NCBI GenBank assembly: GCA_046582185.1
Contig: JAYGEX010000038.1
Span: 1 to 64,000, forward strand
Direction: 5' to 3'
Source: GCA-002726655 sp046582185
GTDB lineage: Bacteria > Pseudomonadota > Gammaproteobacteria > Pseudomonadales > Azotimanducaceae
Length of the DNA stretch: 64,000 bases
Each line of letters opens with the position of its first letter. The first letter of the stretch is position 1. Position numbers and translations under genes: made by a program. Under the pieces are notes generated by a model. That model was not told where the DNA came from, searched no databases, and saw only the letters and a list, made by a program, of their open reading frames with translations. Shown here in pieces: positions 16,505 to 26,028 of this stretch.

Positions 16505-17426
16505 TCTTGACCGCAAACCAATTTAAGCCCAGAACTAATACACCGCCAACCAGGGCACTAATTACCGCTAGCGCTATATCTGCCTCCTGACCTGTTAGTT
16601 GCGTGTAAGCCTCGGGCATCACAGGTTCCTGAACTAGAGGGACCTGTGATCCGTCCGACTTGATCTGGTAGCTCGTGGTGTTCTTCCACGGCCACAGCTT
16701 GGCAACGGACCCCAGCATAAACCCGGTTAATGCCGCCAAAGTAACATTCTTGTGATGATTGAATAATCTCGACAATACCTGCGAGAAACACACCAAACCG
16801 ATTGCAGCGCCGGCCGCAAAAAAGGCAAGGCCGCCTATATCAAAGCTCTTTATTGCACCAATCACATAGGCATACAAACCCAGAATAAGAAGAATAAAAC
16901 TACCGGACAGGCCAGGGAGAATCCAGGCACAGATTGCCACTGTGCCGCCAACAAACAATGATAGGGGCGTCGGCTCCAGTTCAATCGGAACAAGCTGAGT
17001 GATGACAATACCTATGCCGATGCCGACGCCAATAGCCAGCCCCACATCAACACCCTTAGAGGTAATTTCCTTGAACATAATGATCGAAGACGCAATCACC
17101 AGCCCAAAGAAGAACGACCAGATGATAATGGGTTCGTTGTGCAGGAGATAACTCACACCAGATGCAAAGGACAGGATTGAAATGCCCATACCAGCAAAGA
17201 GGACCAACAGGAAATTAGCGTTCACCTGTCGCCAGACGGCCATCAATCCATTATTTTTTAGTTCCTTAAAGAGTAACGGCGTGAATTGCGAAATTGAATT
17301 GACTAAACGTTCATAGATACCGGATATGAAGGCTATAGTGCCACCGGAAACACCGGGTACTACTTCCGCCGCGCCCATTACCAGTCCAATGGCACCAACA
17401 TGCAATACATCTTTGATGCTGTTCAT
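16485..17426 (-). CDS. popT: DUF368 membrane protein, probable polyprenyl-phosphate transporter PopT
   Basis: The product is 313 residues with about eight membrane segments. Two internally related motifs, PGVSGGTIAFISGIYE (about 24-39) and PGLSGSFILLILGLYAY (about 170-186), are the hallmarks of DUF368 and suggest an inverted-repeat fold. DUF368 members have been shown to recycle undecaprenyl phosphate across the inner membrane (PopT), in parallel with DedA/UptA proteins. The start overlaps the pcm stop by 4 bp (ATGA), and the end overlaps nlpD, so translation is probably coupled. Placing a lipid-carrier recycler next to the amidase activator NlpD suggests a shared cell-wall role (inference). 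Confidence 0.85.
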   Translation of the reverse strand: MNSIKDVLHVGAIGLVMGAAEVVPGVSGGTIAFISGIYERLVNSISQFTPLLFKELKNNGLMAVWRQVNANFLLVLFAGMGISILSFASGVSYLLHNEPIIIWSFFFGLVIASSIIMFKEITSKGVDVGLAIGVGIGIGIVITQLVPIELEPTPLSLFVGGTVAICAWILPGLSGSFILLILGLYAYVIGAIKSFDIGGLAFFAAGAAIGLVCFSQVLSRLFNHHKNVTLAALTGFMLGSVAKLWPWKNTTSYQIKSDGSQVPLVQEPVMPEAYTQLTGQEADIALAVISALVGGVLVLGLNWFAVKNASAEG

Positions 17427-18076
17427 GCCTTGCCTCCAAGCATAGGCACAAATCTCACCGCTTCAAGTGATTCCGATGTCACTCCACTCTCCGTTTTTAT
17501 CATCAATATAAGTTCCTGGTGGTCAGACTTACCCACGGGAACGATCATACGGCCACCTACCGCCAGTTGCTCGATCAGATCTTCAGGAATCACCCGGGGT
17601 GAAGCCGTAACAATAATGCCATCGAAGGGACCTCGCTCAGGCCAACCCATCACACCATCGGCATGTTTATATTGGATATTCTTTAAACCAAGCAGTCTAA
17701 ATCGTGAGGCTGCCTTATCCAGCAGCCCTGAGATTCGTTCAACTGTAAATACTCTATCCACCAGTTGGGCCAATACCGCCGCCTGATAACCGGAACCAGA
17801 ACCGACCTCCAACACTCTTTTAAGCGGCCCATTCGCAAGTAGCGCCTCGGTCATGCGAGCGACAATATACGGCTGGGAAATAGTCTGGTTGAACCCTATA
17901 GGCAGTGACGTATCTTCGTAGGCACGATGGGCTAATGCCTCATCGATAAAGACATGCCGCGGCGTCGAATTGATTACATCGAGAACTAGCTCATTCTCGA
18001 TGCCCTGTTCTCGCATTCGCTGCACCAGCCGGTCTCTGGTCCGCTGGGAGGTCATCCCTACACCCTGCAAATTCAA
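17423..18076 (-). CDS. pcm: Protein-L-isoaspartate O-methyltransferase
   Basis: The product is 217 residues. It methylates L-isoaspartyl residues in aged proteins with S-adenosylmethionine, starting repair. The AdoMet motif VLEVGSGSGYQAAVLAQL (about 88-105), the substrate-side LPIGFNQTISQPYIVA and the post-motif GPFDGIIVTAS are intact. It overlaps truD upstream by 4 bp (ATGA) and popT downstream by 4 bp. In most relatives surE lies between truD and pcm and overlaps pcm; here surE is absent and the two genes are directly coupled. Confidence 0.95.
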   Translation of the reverse strand: MNLQGVGMTSQRTRDRLVQRMREQGIENELVLDVINSTPRHVFIDEALAHRAYEDTSLPIGFNQTISQPYIVARMTEALLANGPLKRVLEVGSGSGYQAAVLAQLVDRVFTVERISGLLDKAASRFRLLGLKNIQYKHADGVMGWPERGPFDGIIVTASPRVIPEDLIEQLAVGGRMIVPVGKSDHQELILMIKTESGVTSESLEAVRFVPMLGGKA

Positions 18077-19026
18077 TTTGATGCTCCCGACCGATATTCT
18101 GGAATTTGGCTGACGACGGCCTCATTATAATTCAATAGCTCACGCAGCAAACTTGTAGCAAAGGAACCTGCGGGAATGGAGAAAGACAGCTGCACCGATG
18201 ATTCTGTAAACCGCCACTGTAAATTCTTTGGTTTCAATTTTAGGCTTCTGCTGCCGGTCTTGACCCGCAGTTTTTGCAGTCCATCACACCAGCCATCACA
18301 TTCAGCTGGCAGTAATTCTTCACCAGGCCTTGGGTCGCGTGACATTCCATATAAGGGGCCCTCATCAACGTCGGTAATTTCATCCCAACCACCTCGCTCA
18401 ATTCGCGTCGACAGATAATGATTGAACATATAGGAGCGCGCCGCCGAAAGGTAGATATCCCGCTTGCGCCGAATCGACTTGTCCCCCTTCAATAATCTGT
18501 TTGCAAAATCCAGGTTACCGGCATTATGCCCAAATCGTTGCTCACCATAATAGTTAGGAATACCGGAATCACGAATGGTATGCAATCTGGTTTCCAGGGA
18601 CCGCGGGTCATGTACATCCTGTATGGTGAGTTCAAAGCGGTTTCCCTCGAGATCACCCTTGCGCAACTTTTTGGAATGCCTTGTCTGTTCAATCAGGCTA
18701 ACACCCTCAATAGACAACTCTGCCCATTCAATATCGCTATCCCCTGGCAGATAACAACTAAACCACTGTTCGGTTACCGCGTGCCTGTCTTTGCGCCCTG
18801 CAAATCCTACATCTCCTGTGTCTATCCCGGCAAATTCTGCAATTTTTGAGGCAACCCAGCCGGTATTTGCGTCAGTCTTTCGGATGTGCAGATAAACATG
18901 CTCCCCAGAGCCAGACAAGCTACCTGATGACAGCTCATACACTTTGAAGTCTTCAGCGCTTGCGCGAATGATGCCGCTTGTCGTTGGCTTACCGTAGACA
19001 TACAGAAAATCAGTGGAGAAGGTCAT
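18073..19026 (-). CDS. truD: tRNA pseudouridine(13) synthase TruD
   Basis: The product is 317 residues, slightly shorter than the E. coli protein (349). It isomerises U13 of tRNA-Glu. The catalytic Asp lies in VGFAGRKDRHAVTEQWFS (about 73-90), and the family motifs NYYGEQRFG and the R-rich LLKGDKSIRRKRDIYLSAAR are present. The TRUD insertion domain (after ARSYMFNHYLS) is short, explaining the length. It overlaps the ispF stop by 4 bp and the pcm start by 4 bp. Confidence 0.94.
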   Translation of the reverse strand: MTFSTDFLYVYGKPTTSGIIRASAEDFKVYELSSGSLSGSGEHVYLHIRKTDANTGWVASKIAEFAGIDTGDVGFAGRKDRHAVTEQWFSCYLPGDSDIEWAELSIEGVSLIEQTRHSKKLRKGDLEGNRFELTIQDVHDPRSLETRLHTIRDSGIPNYYGEQRFGHNAGNLDFANRLLKGDKSIRRKRDIYLSAARSYMFNHYLSTRIERGGWDEITDVDEGPLYGMSRDPRPGEELLPAECDGWCDGLQKLRVKTGSRSLKLKPKNLQWRFTESSVQLSFSIPAGSFATSLLRELLNYNEAVVSQIPEYRSGASN

Positions 19027-19511
19027 GAGCTTATGGGCTCAAGCAGAACCACCGCCTGTACGGCGATACCTTCGCCCCTGCCAATAAATCCTGCTTTTTC
19101 AGTCGTTGTCGCTTTCACACTCACCTGGGAAATTTCACTATTCATGTCCTCCGCTAATACACGCCGCATCTCATCGGCGACTGGGGATATTTTCGGAGCC
19201 TCTGCAATTATCGTTATATCGGCATTGCCAAGTCTATAATTTTCGCCCTTTACAAGCCCCATCACGATGCGAAGCAATTCCCGGCTGTCTGCATTTTCAT
19301 AAGATGAGTCCTCATCAGGAAAATGTTGACCAATGTCTCCTAATGCCAATGCACCCAGGAGCGCATCACACAATGCATGGATGGCAACATCGCCGTCAGA
19401 GTGCGCTATTAGCTGCCGGTCATGGTCTATGGAAACACCGCCGAGTTTAATGGTGAAGTTTCCTCGTCCCTGTGCAAATACATGGACATCGAACCCCTGA
19501 CCCACCCTCAC
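19023..19511 (-). CDS. ispF: 2-C-methyl-D-erythritol 2,4-cyclodiphosphate synthase
   Basis: The product is 162 residues. IspF forms the cyclic diphosphate MEcPP in the non-mevalonate isoprenoid pathway, as a trimer with a metal at each active site. The zinc ligands are in GQGFDVHVF (Asp8, His10) and the conserved HSDGDVAIHALCDALLGALA; the STDE-like end segment is VSVKATTTEKAGFIGRGEGI. It overlaps ispD by 4 bp; the ispD-ispF pair is a near-universal gammaproteobacterial arrangement. Its product ultimately feeds the undecaprenyl phosphate recycled by PopT. Confidence 0.96.
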   Translation of the reverse strand: MRVGQGFDVHVFAQGRGNFTIKLGGVSIDHDRQLIAHSDGDVAIHALCDALLGALALGDIGQHFPDEDSSYENADSRELLRIVMGLVKGENYRLGNADITIIAEAPKISPVADEMRRVLAEDMNSEISQVSVKATTTEKAGFIGRGEGIAVQAVVLLEPISS

Positions 19512-20230
19512 CGTACTGCCCCCTCCAACGTGCCCTGACTTACCGTATTACTATGCAGAGACAAATAATAGGCAGCTAGGTTCAGGTCTTCACTGGTAGT
19601 GATTTTGATATTATCAAAATGACCTGTAACCATTAGCGGCTGCAAACCTAATTGTTCTATGGCAGAGGCCTCATCTGTGGGCGAAGTATCAAGTTGAAGC
19701 GCACGCTTCAAGAGGCCATAGCGGAACATTTGCGGAGTCTGGGCGCGCCACAATTCAGAGCGATCAATAGTATGTACCACCTTCCTGTCACTCGCATTTT
19801 TTGTCACTCTTTTAAGTGTGTCGGTCACTTGAATTCCCAGCAATCCACCGACGTCGCTCTCCTTAACTGCTTCACACAATGACAGGATATCTTCGCGCCT
19901 GACACAGGGCCGAACGGCATCATGCACCATAACCCAGTCGTGTTCACCGAGATTCAGGTGCTCCAGTCCTTTGAGCACAGAGTCTGCACGCTCACTTCCA
20001 CCATTAATAAATTTCACTGTGTCAGCAACGGTGAGTGTCTTGTAATATTCATCATCAGGGGAAACTGCAACTATCAGATGTCTCGGCCCAAGCACTGCTA
20101 ATCTGGAAATCGTGTGTTCAAGAATGGTCTTACCCAAAAGCTCGAGATATTGTTTGGGTTTACCGGCCGCCATTCGAACACCCATTCCTGCCGCTGGAAT
20201 CACGACGCTGACATCAGACAAAGAATTCAA
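19508..20230 (-). CDS. ispD: 2-C-methyl-D-erythritol 4-phosphate cytidylyltransferase
   Basis: The product is 240 residues. IspD transfers CMP from CTP to MEP in isoprenoid synthesis. The CTP-binding P-loop-like motif VVIPAAGMGVRMAAGKPKQY (about 9-28), the VMVHDAVRPCV metal segment and the C-terminal ITTSEDLNLAAYYL are present. The gene starts 5 bp after the ftsB stop and overlaps ispF at its end. CTP for this step is made by PyrG, encoded upstream in the same block. Confidence 0.96.
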   Translation of the reverse strand: MNSLSDVSVVIPAAGMGVRMAAGKPKQYLELLGKTILEHTISRLAVLGPRHLIVAVSPDDEYYKTLTVADTVKFINGGSERADSVLKGLEHLNLGEHDWVMVHDAVRPCVRREDILSLCEAVKESDVGGLLGIQVTDTLKRVTKNASDRKVVHTIDRSELWRAQTPQMFRYGLLKRALQLDTSPTDEASAIEQLGLQPLMVTGHFDNIKITTSEDLNLAAYYLSLHSNTVSQGTLEGAVR

Positions 20231-20235
20231 TTAGC

Positions 20236-20526
20236 TCACCAACGCTTGTCATCGAGAACGAGGTAGAAAGTCTCACCTTCCATAATCAGCCCCAGTTCGC
20301 TCCTTGCCTTTTCTTCAAGGGCATCCAGGCCATTGCGCAGATCAAGTACTTCTGCCTTCAATATCTCATTGCGCCGGCTCTTTCGTCTATTCGCTGCAGA
20401 CTTCTTATCAACGACCTCCTGGAGGCCGCTGACATGGGCAAAGCTGCCTTCACCGGTCCAGAGGCGAATCTGCAATCCGATCGTCATCAGCAAGAAGGTC
20501 GCCAGAATGATTCGACGCATCCTCAA
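20236..20526 (-). CDS. ftsB: Cell division protein FtsB
   Basis: The product is 96 residues, a small single-pass inner-membrane protein of the FtsQLB divisome subcomplex. The membrane segment is ILATFLLMTIGLQIRLWTGE (about 6-25). A coiled coil follows (VVDKKSAANRRKSRRNEILK, AEVLDLRNGLDALEEKARSE), and LGLIMEGETFYLVL is the usual end. It lies 65 bp after eno and 5 bp before ispD, matching the conserved eno-ftsB-ispD-ispF order. Confidence 0.92.
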   Translation of the reverse strand: MRMRRIILATFLLMTIGLQIRLWTGEGSFAHVSGLQEVVDKKSAANRRKSRRNEILKAEVLDLRNGLDALEEKARSELGLIMEGETFYLVLDDKRW

Positions 20527-20591
20527 CTGTGTGACCTCCTGTTACCCAATATTCTCATGGACCTTGAACCTCTTGTTAGCGTTTGAACTTT

Positions 20592-21875
20592 TTACCGTTG
20601 AAACTCTGCCAAGCCCTTATAAAGGGCCGCGCATCTATCTTCAATTCTCAGCAGGCGATTATATTTCGCTACCCGATCAGATCGACTTAGAGAACCCGTT
20701 TTGATTTGCCCCGCGGCAGTTGCAACAGCCAGGTCAGCGATTGTGGTGTCTTCCGTTTCTCCAGATCGATGAGAGATGACGGTGGTATAACCCGCGGCCT
20801 TGGCCATGGCGATAGCCTCCAAGGTTTCAGTTAATGTACCTATCTGATTAACCTTGATTAAAATCGAGTTAGCAACGCCAGCATCTATGCCTTGATTAAG
20901 AATTTTGGGATTGGTCACGAACAAATCATCGCCAACCAACTGACACTTATCGCCCAATTGCTGTGTGAGGTAGGCCCAGCCATCCCAGTCGCCTTCATCC
21001 AGGCCGTCTTCTATGGATATGATCGGGTACCGACCGACGAGCTCCGCCAAATAATCGCTGAAACCATGAGAGTCAAAGGTGCGATCTTCTCCTGCAAGGA
21101 TATATTTCCCATCTTTGTAAAACTCGGATGCGGCGCAGTCGAGGCCGAGATAAACATCCTTGCCAGCCGTGTATCCAGCTTTTTCAATCGCTTCCATAAT
21201 GAACGTTAAGGCTGCTTCATTGCTCTCAAGGTTTGGCGCAAAACCTCCTTCATCACCAACGGCAGTGCTGTGCCCCTGGCTTGATAGAATATCCTTAAGG
21301 GTATGAAATATCTCAGCGCCGCAGCGCAGCGCTTCCGAGAAATTCGGCGCTCCGGCGGGCAAAATCATGAACTCCTGAATATCCATGTTGTTATCAGCAT
21401 GCTCACCGCCATTAATGATATTCATCATTGGCACTGGCATGGTATAGCGACCGGGACTGCCGTCTACTTCGGCCAGGTACTCATATAGTTCCAGCTTGCG
21501 ATCTTTGGCAGCAGCAGCAGCTGAAGCAAGGGATACAGCCAGAATCGCATTAGCACCCAATACTTCCTTGGTGTCTGTGCCATCCATATCGATCATCATG
21601 GTATCGATCATCTTTTGATCTTCCACATCACGACCTAACAACATCTCCCTGATGTGCGTATTGACATTTTCAACCGCACGCAACACACCCTTGCCTTTGT
21701 ATCGCAGGGGATCCTTGTCTCGTAATTCCAGCGCTTCTCTTGAGCCGGTAGATGCACCAGATGGCACACAGGCCGAACCCACATGACCAGATGCAAGTTC
21801 TACGTCAGCTTCAATAGTTGGGTTGCCTCTCGAATCCAGCACCTCACGTGCTTTGATATCGGTAATTTCTGTCAT
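20592..21875 (-). CDS. eno: Enolase
   Basis: The product is 427 residues. Enolase interconverts 2-phosphoglycerate and phosphoenolpyruvate and is also a degradosome component in gammaproteobacteria. Motifs include VLDSRGNPTIEADV (13-26), SGASTGSREALELRD, the metal ligands in VYLGLDCAASEFY, ISIEDGLDEGDWDGW and LVGDDLFVTNP, and the catalytic Lys in LIKVNQIGTLTETLEA followed by SHRSGETEDTTIADLAVA. It overlaps the kdsA stop by 4 bp, so it is coupled to KDO synthesis, which consumes PEP. Confidence 0.98.
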   Translation of the reverse strand: MTEITDIKAREVLDSRGNPTIEADVELASGHVGSACVPSGASTGSREALELRDKDPLRYKGKGVLRAVENVNTHIREMLLGRDVEDQKMIDTMMIDMDGTDTKEVLGANAILAVSLASAAAAAKDRKLELYEYLAEVDGSPGRYTMPVPMMNIINGGEHADNNMDIQEFMILPAGAPNFSEALRCGAEIFHTLKDILSSQGHSTAVGDEGGFAPNLESNEAALTFIMEAIEKAGYTAGKDVYLGLDCAASEFYKDGKYILAGEDRTFDSHGFSDYLAELVGRYPIISIEDGLDEGDWDGWAYLTQQLGDKCQLVGDDLFVTNPKILNQGIDAGVANSILIKVNQIGTLTETLEAIAMAKAAGYTTVISHRSGETEDTTIADLAVATAAGQIKTGSLSRSDRVAKYNRLLRIEDRCAALYKGLAEFQR

Positions 21876-22699
21876 GAGGTCTCCAAATTGCTTTCCTTAA
21901 CGACCCTGTCAATACGTTTGAGAACCGATAATAAATCAGCCATCTGATCCAGGCGCCACGAGTTAGGACCATCACTTAATGCCTCATCGGGATTAGGGTG
22001 AGTTTCCAAAAAAAGACCATGTACTCCAACACCTACAGCGGCTCTCGCTAATACCGGTACCATTTCACGCTGGCCACCAGAACTACTCCCCTGGCCACCA
22101 GGCAGTTGAACGCTATGTGTTGCATCAAAGACCACGGGGCAACCCGTTTCTTTCATCACCGCAAGCGATCTCATATCTGACACCAGGTTGTTATAGCCAA
22201 AACTCACCCCTCGTTCACAGACCATAATATTTTCATTACCGGTGGCCTTGGCTTTTTCCACCACATGAATCATGTCCCACGGCGCCAGGAATTGACCTTT
22301 CTTAATATTTACGGGTAAACCCGTTGCCGCCACCTTTTGGATGAAGCCTGTCTGGCGGCACAAAAACGCAGGCGTTTGCAATACCGATACCACCGAGGCA
22401 ACCTCATCCAGGGGAGTATCTTCATGAACATCGGTCAAGACTGGCACATCAATCTCGACTCGAACCTTTTCCAGAATTCTTAAACCCTCCTCAATACCCG
22501 GACCTCGAAAACTTTCATGAGAGGATCTATTCGCCTTGTCAAATGAAGACTTATAGATGAACGGAATATCCAATTCAGCGCAAATTTCTTTCAGGGTAGC
22601 GGCTGTTTCAAGCGCCATCTGTTCGGACTCAATAACGCAGGTTCCCGCAATCAGGAAGAAGGAAGATTGATCAGTCACGTCAAATCCACACAGGTTCAT
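21872..22699 (-). CDS. kdsA: 3-deoxy-8-phosphooctulonate synthase
   Basis: The product is 275 residues. KdsA condenses PEP with arabinose 5-phosphate to KDO-8-phosphate for the LPS inner core, so the cell makes an outer membrane. Recognisable segments are FLIAGTCVIESEQMALETA, IYKSSFDKANRSSHESFRGP, DVHEDTPLDEVASVVSVLQT, NIKKGQFLAPWDM and VFDATHSVQLPGGQG. It begins 126 bp after the pyrG stop and overlaps eno by 4 bp. Confidence 0.97.
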   Translation of the reverse strand: MNLCGFDVTDQSSFFLIAGTCVIESEQMALETAATLKEICAELDIPFIYKSSFDKANRSSHESFRGPGIEEGLRILEKVRVEIDVPVLTDVHEDTPLDEVASVVSVLQTPAFLCRQTGFIQKVAATGLPVNIKKGQFLAPWDMIHVVEKAKATGNENIMVCERGVSFGYNNLVSDMRSLAVMKETGCPVVFDATHSVQLPGGQGSSSGGQREMVPVLARAAVGVGVHGLFLETHPNPDEALSDGPNSWRLDQMADLLSVLKRIDRVVKESNLETS

Positions 22700-22825
22700 A
22701 TACTCATCTCACACTTTCCTTATCCTTGGGCTTCGCAACGATCAAAGTGCCCCATCGCTGTTATGCAAAACGACAAGATTCAATGACTGTATTGCTCTAA
22801 TTATACGGCCTTTTATCGAAAATGA

Positions 22826-24451
22826 TCACCCTTTGCTCTGTTTAAGCGCCGCTCTTACAAAGCTCTCAAACAAAGGATGGCCATCTCTTGGCGTCGAGGT
22901 GAACTCCGGGTGGAACTGGCTGGCGACGAACCAGGGGTGGTCCTTGATTTCGATGACTTCCACCAGGCTGCCATCGACAGAACGGCCCGCGACTCTTAGA
23001 CCCGCCTCTTCAAGCTGCTCAATATACCTGGGGTTTACTTCATAGCGGTGGCGGTGGCGTTCCTTTATCGATTTCTCGCCATAGATTTCACGGGCAAGCG
23101 AATCTTCCAACAAAAGGCATTCCTGCTCACCCATTCTCATGGTTCCACCCATATCCGAATCCCCATCTCGCACTTCAACATCACCCTCCTCATTGGTCCA
23201 TTCAGTAATCAGACCAATAAGTGGGTAGCGCGTATTAGGATTGACTTCCGTGCTGTTGGCATTTTCAAGGCCCACCACATTTCGTGCAAAATCAATTATC
23301 GCTGCGTGTAATCCATAACAGATGCCGAGGAAGGGGATCTTGTTCTCGCGCGCATATTTAGCAGCTGCGATCTTGCCTTCAAAACCCCTTCCGCCAAATC
23401 CGCCAGGCACCAAAATAGCATGCGCACCGGCAAGGATTTCCTCGGGGTTTTCTTCCACATCATCTGCATCCAGAAATTCAACTTCGACTTTTGTCTCTGT
23501 GCGGATCCCAGCGTGAAGTAAAGCTTCATTCAAAGATTTGTAGGCATCCAGCAGTGCCATATATTTGCCAACCATCTTCAACTTTATCTTGTGCTTGGGA
23601 TTGAGCTGCTTTTCAACGACCTCATGCCAATCAGACAGGTCTGGCTTGGGACATTCGAGATCCAATTTATTCAATACGATGTCATCGAGTCCCGCTGCAT
23701 TCAGCACCTCTGGAATCATGTAAATAGTCGGCGCATCTATTAGCGGAATAACTGCCTCTCTTTCAACGTTAGTGAACAGGGCAATCTTGTCCCTCGCACT
23801 TTTCGGTATTTCATGATCAGACCGAACAATTAGAATATCGGGCTGCAGGCCAATGGAGCGCATCTCTTTAACGGAGTGTTGCGTTGGCTTGGTTTTAGTT
23901 TCCCCGGCGGTTGCAATATATGGCACCAGCGTGAGGTGCATGAGCAGCGCACCTTTCGAGCCCAGCTCGAAGCGTAGCTGGCGGACGGATTCCAGGAAGG
24001 GCTGAGATTCAATATCACCGACGGTACCGCCAATCTCAACAATGGAAATGTCAGAGCCTTCCGCACCTTTGATGATTCTGGATTTTATTTCGTCGGTGAT
24101 ATGGGGGATGACCTGAATGGTGGCACCCAGATAGTCGCCGCGACGCTCCCTGGCGATGACATCAGCATATACTCGACCAGTGGTGAAATTATTTTTGCGA
24201 GTCATGGTGGTACGCAAAAAACGTTCGTAGTGACCAAGGTCAAGATCAGTCTCCGTACCATCCGCGGTCACGAAGACCTCACCGTGTTGCAGTGGACTCA
24301 TGGTTCCCGGATCTACATTGATGTAGGGATCCAGTTTTTGCATGGTGATTTTTAGTCCCCTGGCTTCGAGAATAGCACCAAGAGACGCGGCGGCTATGCC
24401 TTTCCCCAAAGAGGAAACAACACCACCCGTAACAAATATAAAGCGAGACAT
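22826..24451 (-). CDS. pyrG: CTP synthase
   Basis: The product is 541 residues. PyrG makes CTP from UTP with ATP and glutamine. The synthetase domain starts FIFVTGGVVSSLGKGIAAAS and includes KLDPYINVDPGTMSP. The class I glutamine amidotransferase domain has oxyanion GGFGGRG, the nucleophile Cys in FLGICYGLHAA (about 377) and the catalytic His-Glu in SQFHPEFTS. The residues after the nucleophile (YGLHAAI) differ from the common LGMQ(V/L)A, an unusual but not inactivating change. The gene is followed by kdsA and preceded by tilS across 125 bp. Confidence 0.97.
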   Translation of the reverse strand: MSRFIFVTGGVVSSLGKGIAAASLGAILEARGLKITMQKLDPYINVDPGTMSPLQHGEVFVTADGTETDLDLGHYERFLRTTMTRKNNFTTGRVYADVIARERRGDYLGATIQVIPHITDEIKSRIIKGAEGSDISIVEIGGTVGDIESQPFLESVRQLRFELGSKGALLMHLTLVPYIATAGETKTKPTQHSVKEMRSIGLQPDILIVRSDHEIPKSARDKIALFTNVEREAVIPLIDAPTIYMIPEVLNAAGLDDIVLNKLDLECPKPDLSDWHEVVEKQLNPKHKIKLKMVGKYMALLDAYKSLNEALLHAGIRTETKVEVEFLDADDVEENPEEILAGAHAILVPGGFGGRGFEGKIAAAKYARENKIPFLGICYGLHAAIIDFARNVVGLENANSTEVNPNTRYPLIGLITEWTNEEGDVEVRDGDSDMGGTMRMGEQECLLLEDSLAREIYGEKSIKERHRHRYEVNPRYIEQLEEAGLRVAGRSVDGSLVEVIEIKDHPWFVASQFHPEFTSTPRDGHPLFESFVRAALKQSKG

Positions 24452-24576
24452 TTAACATCCATCTGAAATAAAAACGGCCGTAAAGGGATCGACCAGATGG
24501 GGTTCTAGGCTAACAGCAAGGCCATCGAATCTCAATGTAAAATCAGAATGCGGGCGATTTAATCCACCCTTCCGGT

Positions 24577-25944
24577 CTAAACGCGATCATTCGTTTGATA
24601 GGTAAAGGTCCAGCCGTGTTCCTTCGCTAACACCTCATTCTCACTGGAACTTAGACAGGGAAACTGCCACTCAGGAACGCATGGAATGGCGATTAGCACA
24701 CCTCCTTGATAGATGAGAGGGATTCTTTGCCGCAGCCACTCCGGCAAATGGTTTTCCTGGAAGACGTTCTTCAAGGTTCGGGATCTCTGCAAGCTGATCT
24801 TTTCGCCTCCTCGGCGAAAGCACACAGTCACTGGCAGGCTAGGGTGCAGGGCAATTCCTCTGCCCACTTCATTACTGGCAGTCAGTCGACCACCGGTAAT
24901 TTCAATTGAATTAGCAATCGTCCAATCCAGTTCTTTCCCGGATTCCAGCTCTGAATCCGGCTCTGATTTTGATGTCGACAAAGACCGTAACAAGATCATC
25001 TCACCATCGTGCCGCCTGAACTCATAACCCTGCCAACTCAGAAGTGGCCGTGCATCACTGCGTGAATTCGCCATTGCCGACAAGCATTCCCTTAACATAT
25101 TCCCTGACGGAAATGGCACTTCCTTCGACAGTAAGAACTGCCTCAGCAAATTTAGAATACGCAACTCAGCCAGCTTAAAAAGTGCAGGCAGCTCAATGCC
25201 ACCACGATCGGATAGCACACCTTCAAGATCTATTGTTGCAATATCAGCCATCTGGTCCCGCACTTTATTGTCGCGATCGAGCGCCCCAAACAGCGCACTT
25301 TCAGCAACAGGAAATCTCTGCCGGATCAAGGGTAACAATTCATGGCGTAGAAAATTTCTATCCATATCCGTGTCTTTATTACTGACATCTTCAACCCACC
25401 GCAGAGTATTCTCGGTGCAATACGCCAATATTTCACTGCGCCGAACCTTAAGTAAGGGTCTATACAAAGTCGCCAGGCCAATTGCTCTTTGTAGCGGCAT
25501 CCCCCGCACGCCAAAGGCCTCACTACCACGAAACAGATTCAGCAAAATTGTCTCTAGCTGATCATCCCCATGATGACCAAGCAACAGCAAATCATCGAAA
25601 CGCAGGTAAGATTCAAATGCAGAATAACGCGCCTTGCGCGCCTGCGCCTCCAGACTCCCGCCTTTACTCACCGAGACAGACACACACTCAAGTTCAACGC
25701 CAAGAGATAGACACAGATCAACGCAAAACTGCTGCCAATCGTCAGCCTCCTCCTGCAAGTGATGATTCACATGGATTGCTGCAATGGGCACGCCAGGATG
25801 CTGATTAACAACGCAATGCAGGAGCGCAACTGAATCCGCGCCACCGCTTAGCGCGACGACAAGACGGGATGTATTACCATCTAACATCACTTCTATATTT
25901 TCATTTGTCAGCAGGGAAGACATTTTTCGATATTGGATTTTCAT
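24577..25944 (-). CDS. tilS: tRNA(Ile)-lysidine synthase
   Basis: The product is 455 residues. TilS converts C34 of the CAU-anticodon tRNA-Ile to lysidine so that it reads AUA. The N-terminal PP-loop is VVALSGGADSVALLH (about 29-43). GHHGDDQLETILLNLFRGS and RPLLKVRRSEILAYC follow. The C-terminal domain with LKNVFQENHLPEWLRQRIPL is the tRNA-binding TilS_C unit. An acidic Ser/Glu stretch (SKSEPDSELESGKELD) sits between domains. In relatives accA lies directly upstream; here a palindromic element occupies that site. Confidence 0.94.
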   Translation of the reverse strand: MKIQYRKMSSLLTNENIEVMLDGNTSRLVVALSGGADSVALLHCVVNQHPGVPIAAIHVNHHLQEEADDWQQFCVDLCLSLGVELECVSVSVSKGGSLEAQARKARYSAFESYLRFDDLLLLGHHGDDQLETILLNLFRGSEAFGVRGMPLQRAIGLATLYRPLLKVRRSEILAYCTENTLRWVEDVSNKDTDMDRNFLRHELLPLIRQRFPVAESALFGALDRDNKVRDQMADIATIDLEGVLSDRGGIELPALFKLAELRILNLLRQFLLSKEVPFPSGNMLRECLSAMANSRSDARPLLSWQGYEFRRHDGEMILLRSLSTSKSEPDSELESGKELDWTIANSIEITGGRLTASNEVGRGIALHPSLPVTVCFRRGGEKISLQRSRTLKNVFQENHLPEWLRQRIPLIYQGGVLIAIPCVPEWQFPCLSSSENEVLAKEHGWTFTYQTNDRV

Positions 25945-26028
25945 GCGAACTGAATTTGATTAGATCATACACTTTTCGGACAAGAGCCCGCTAATTGGCG
26001 CGCCTAAAGTGTCTTTCCGAAGATGTGA

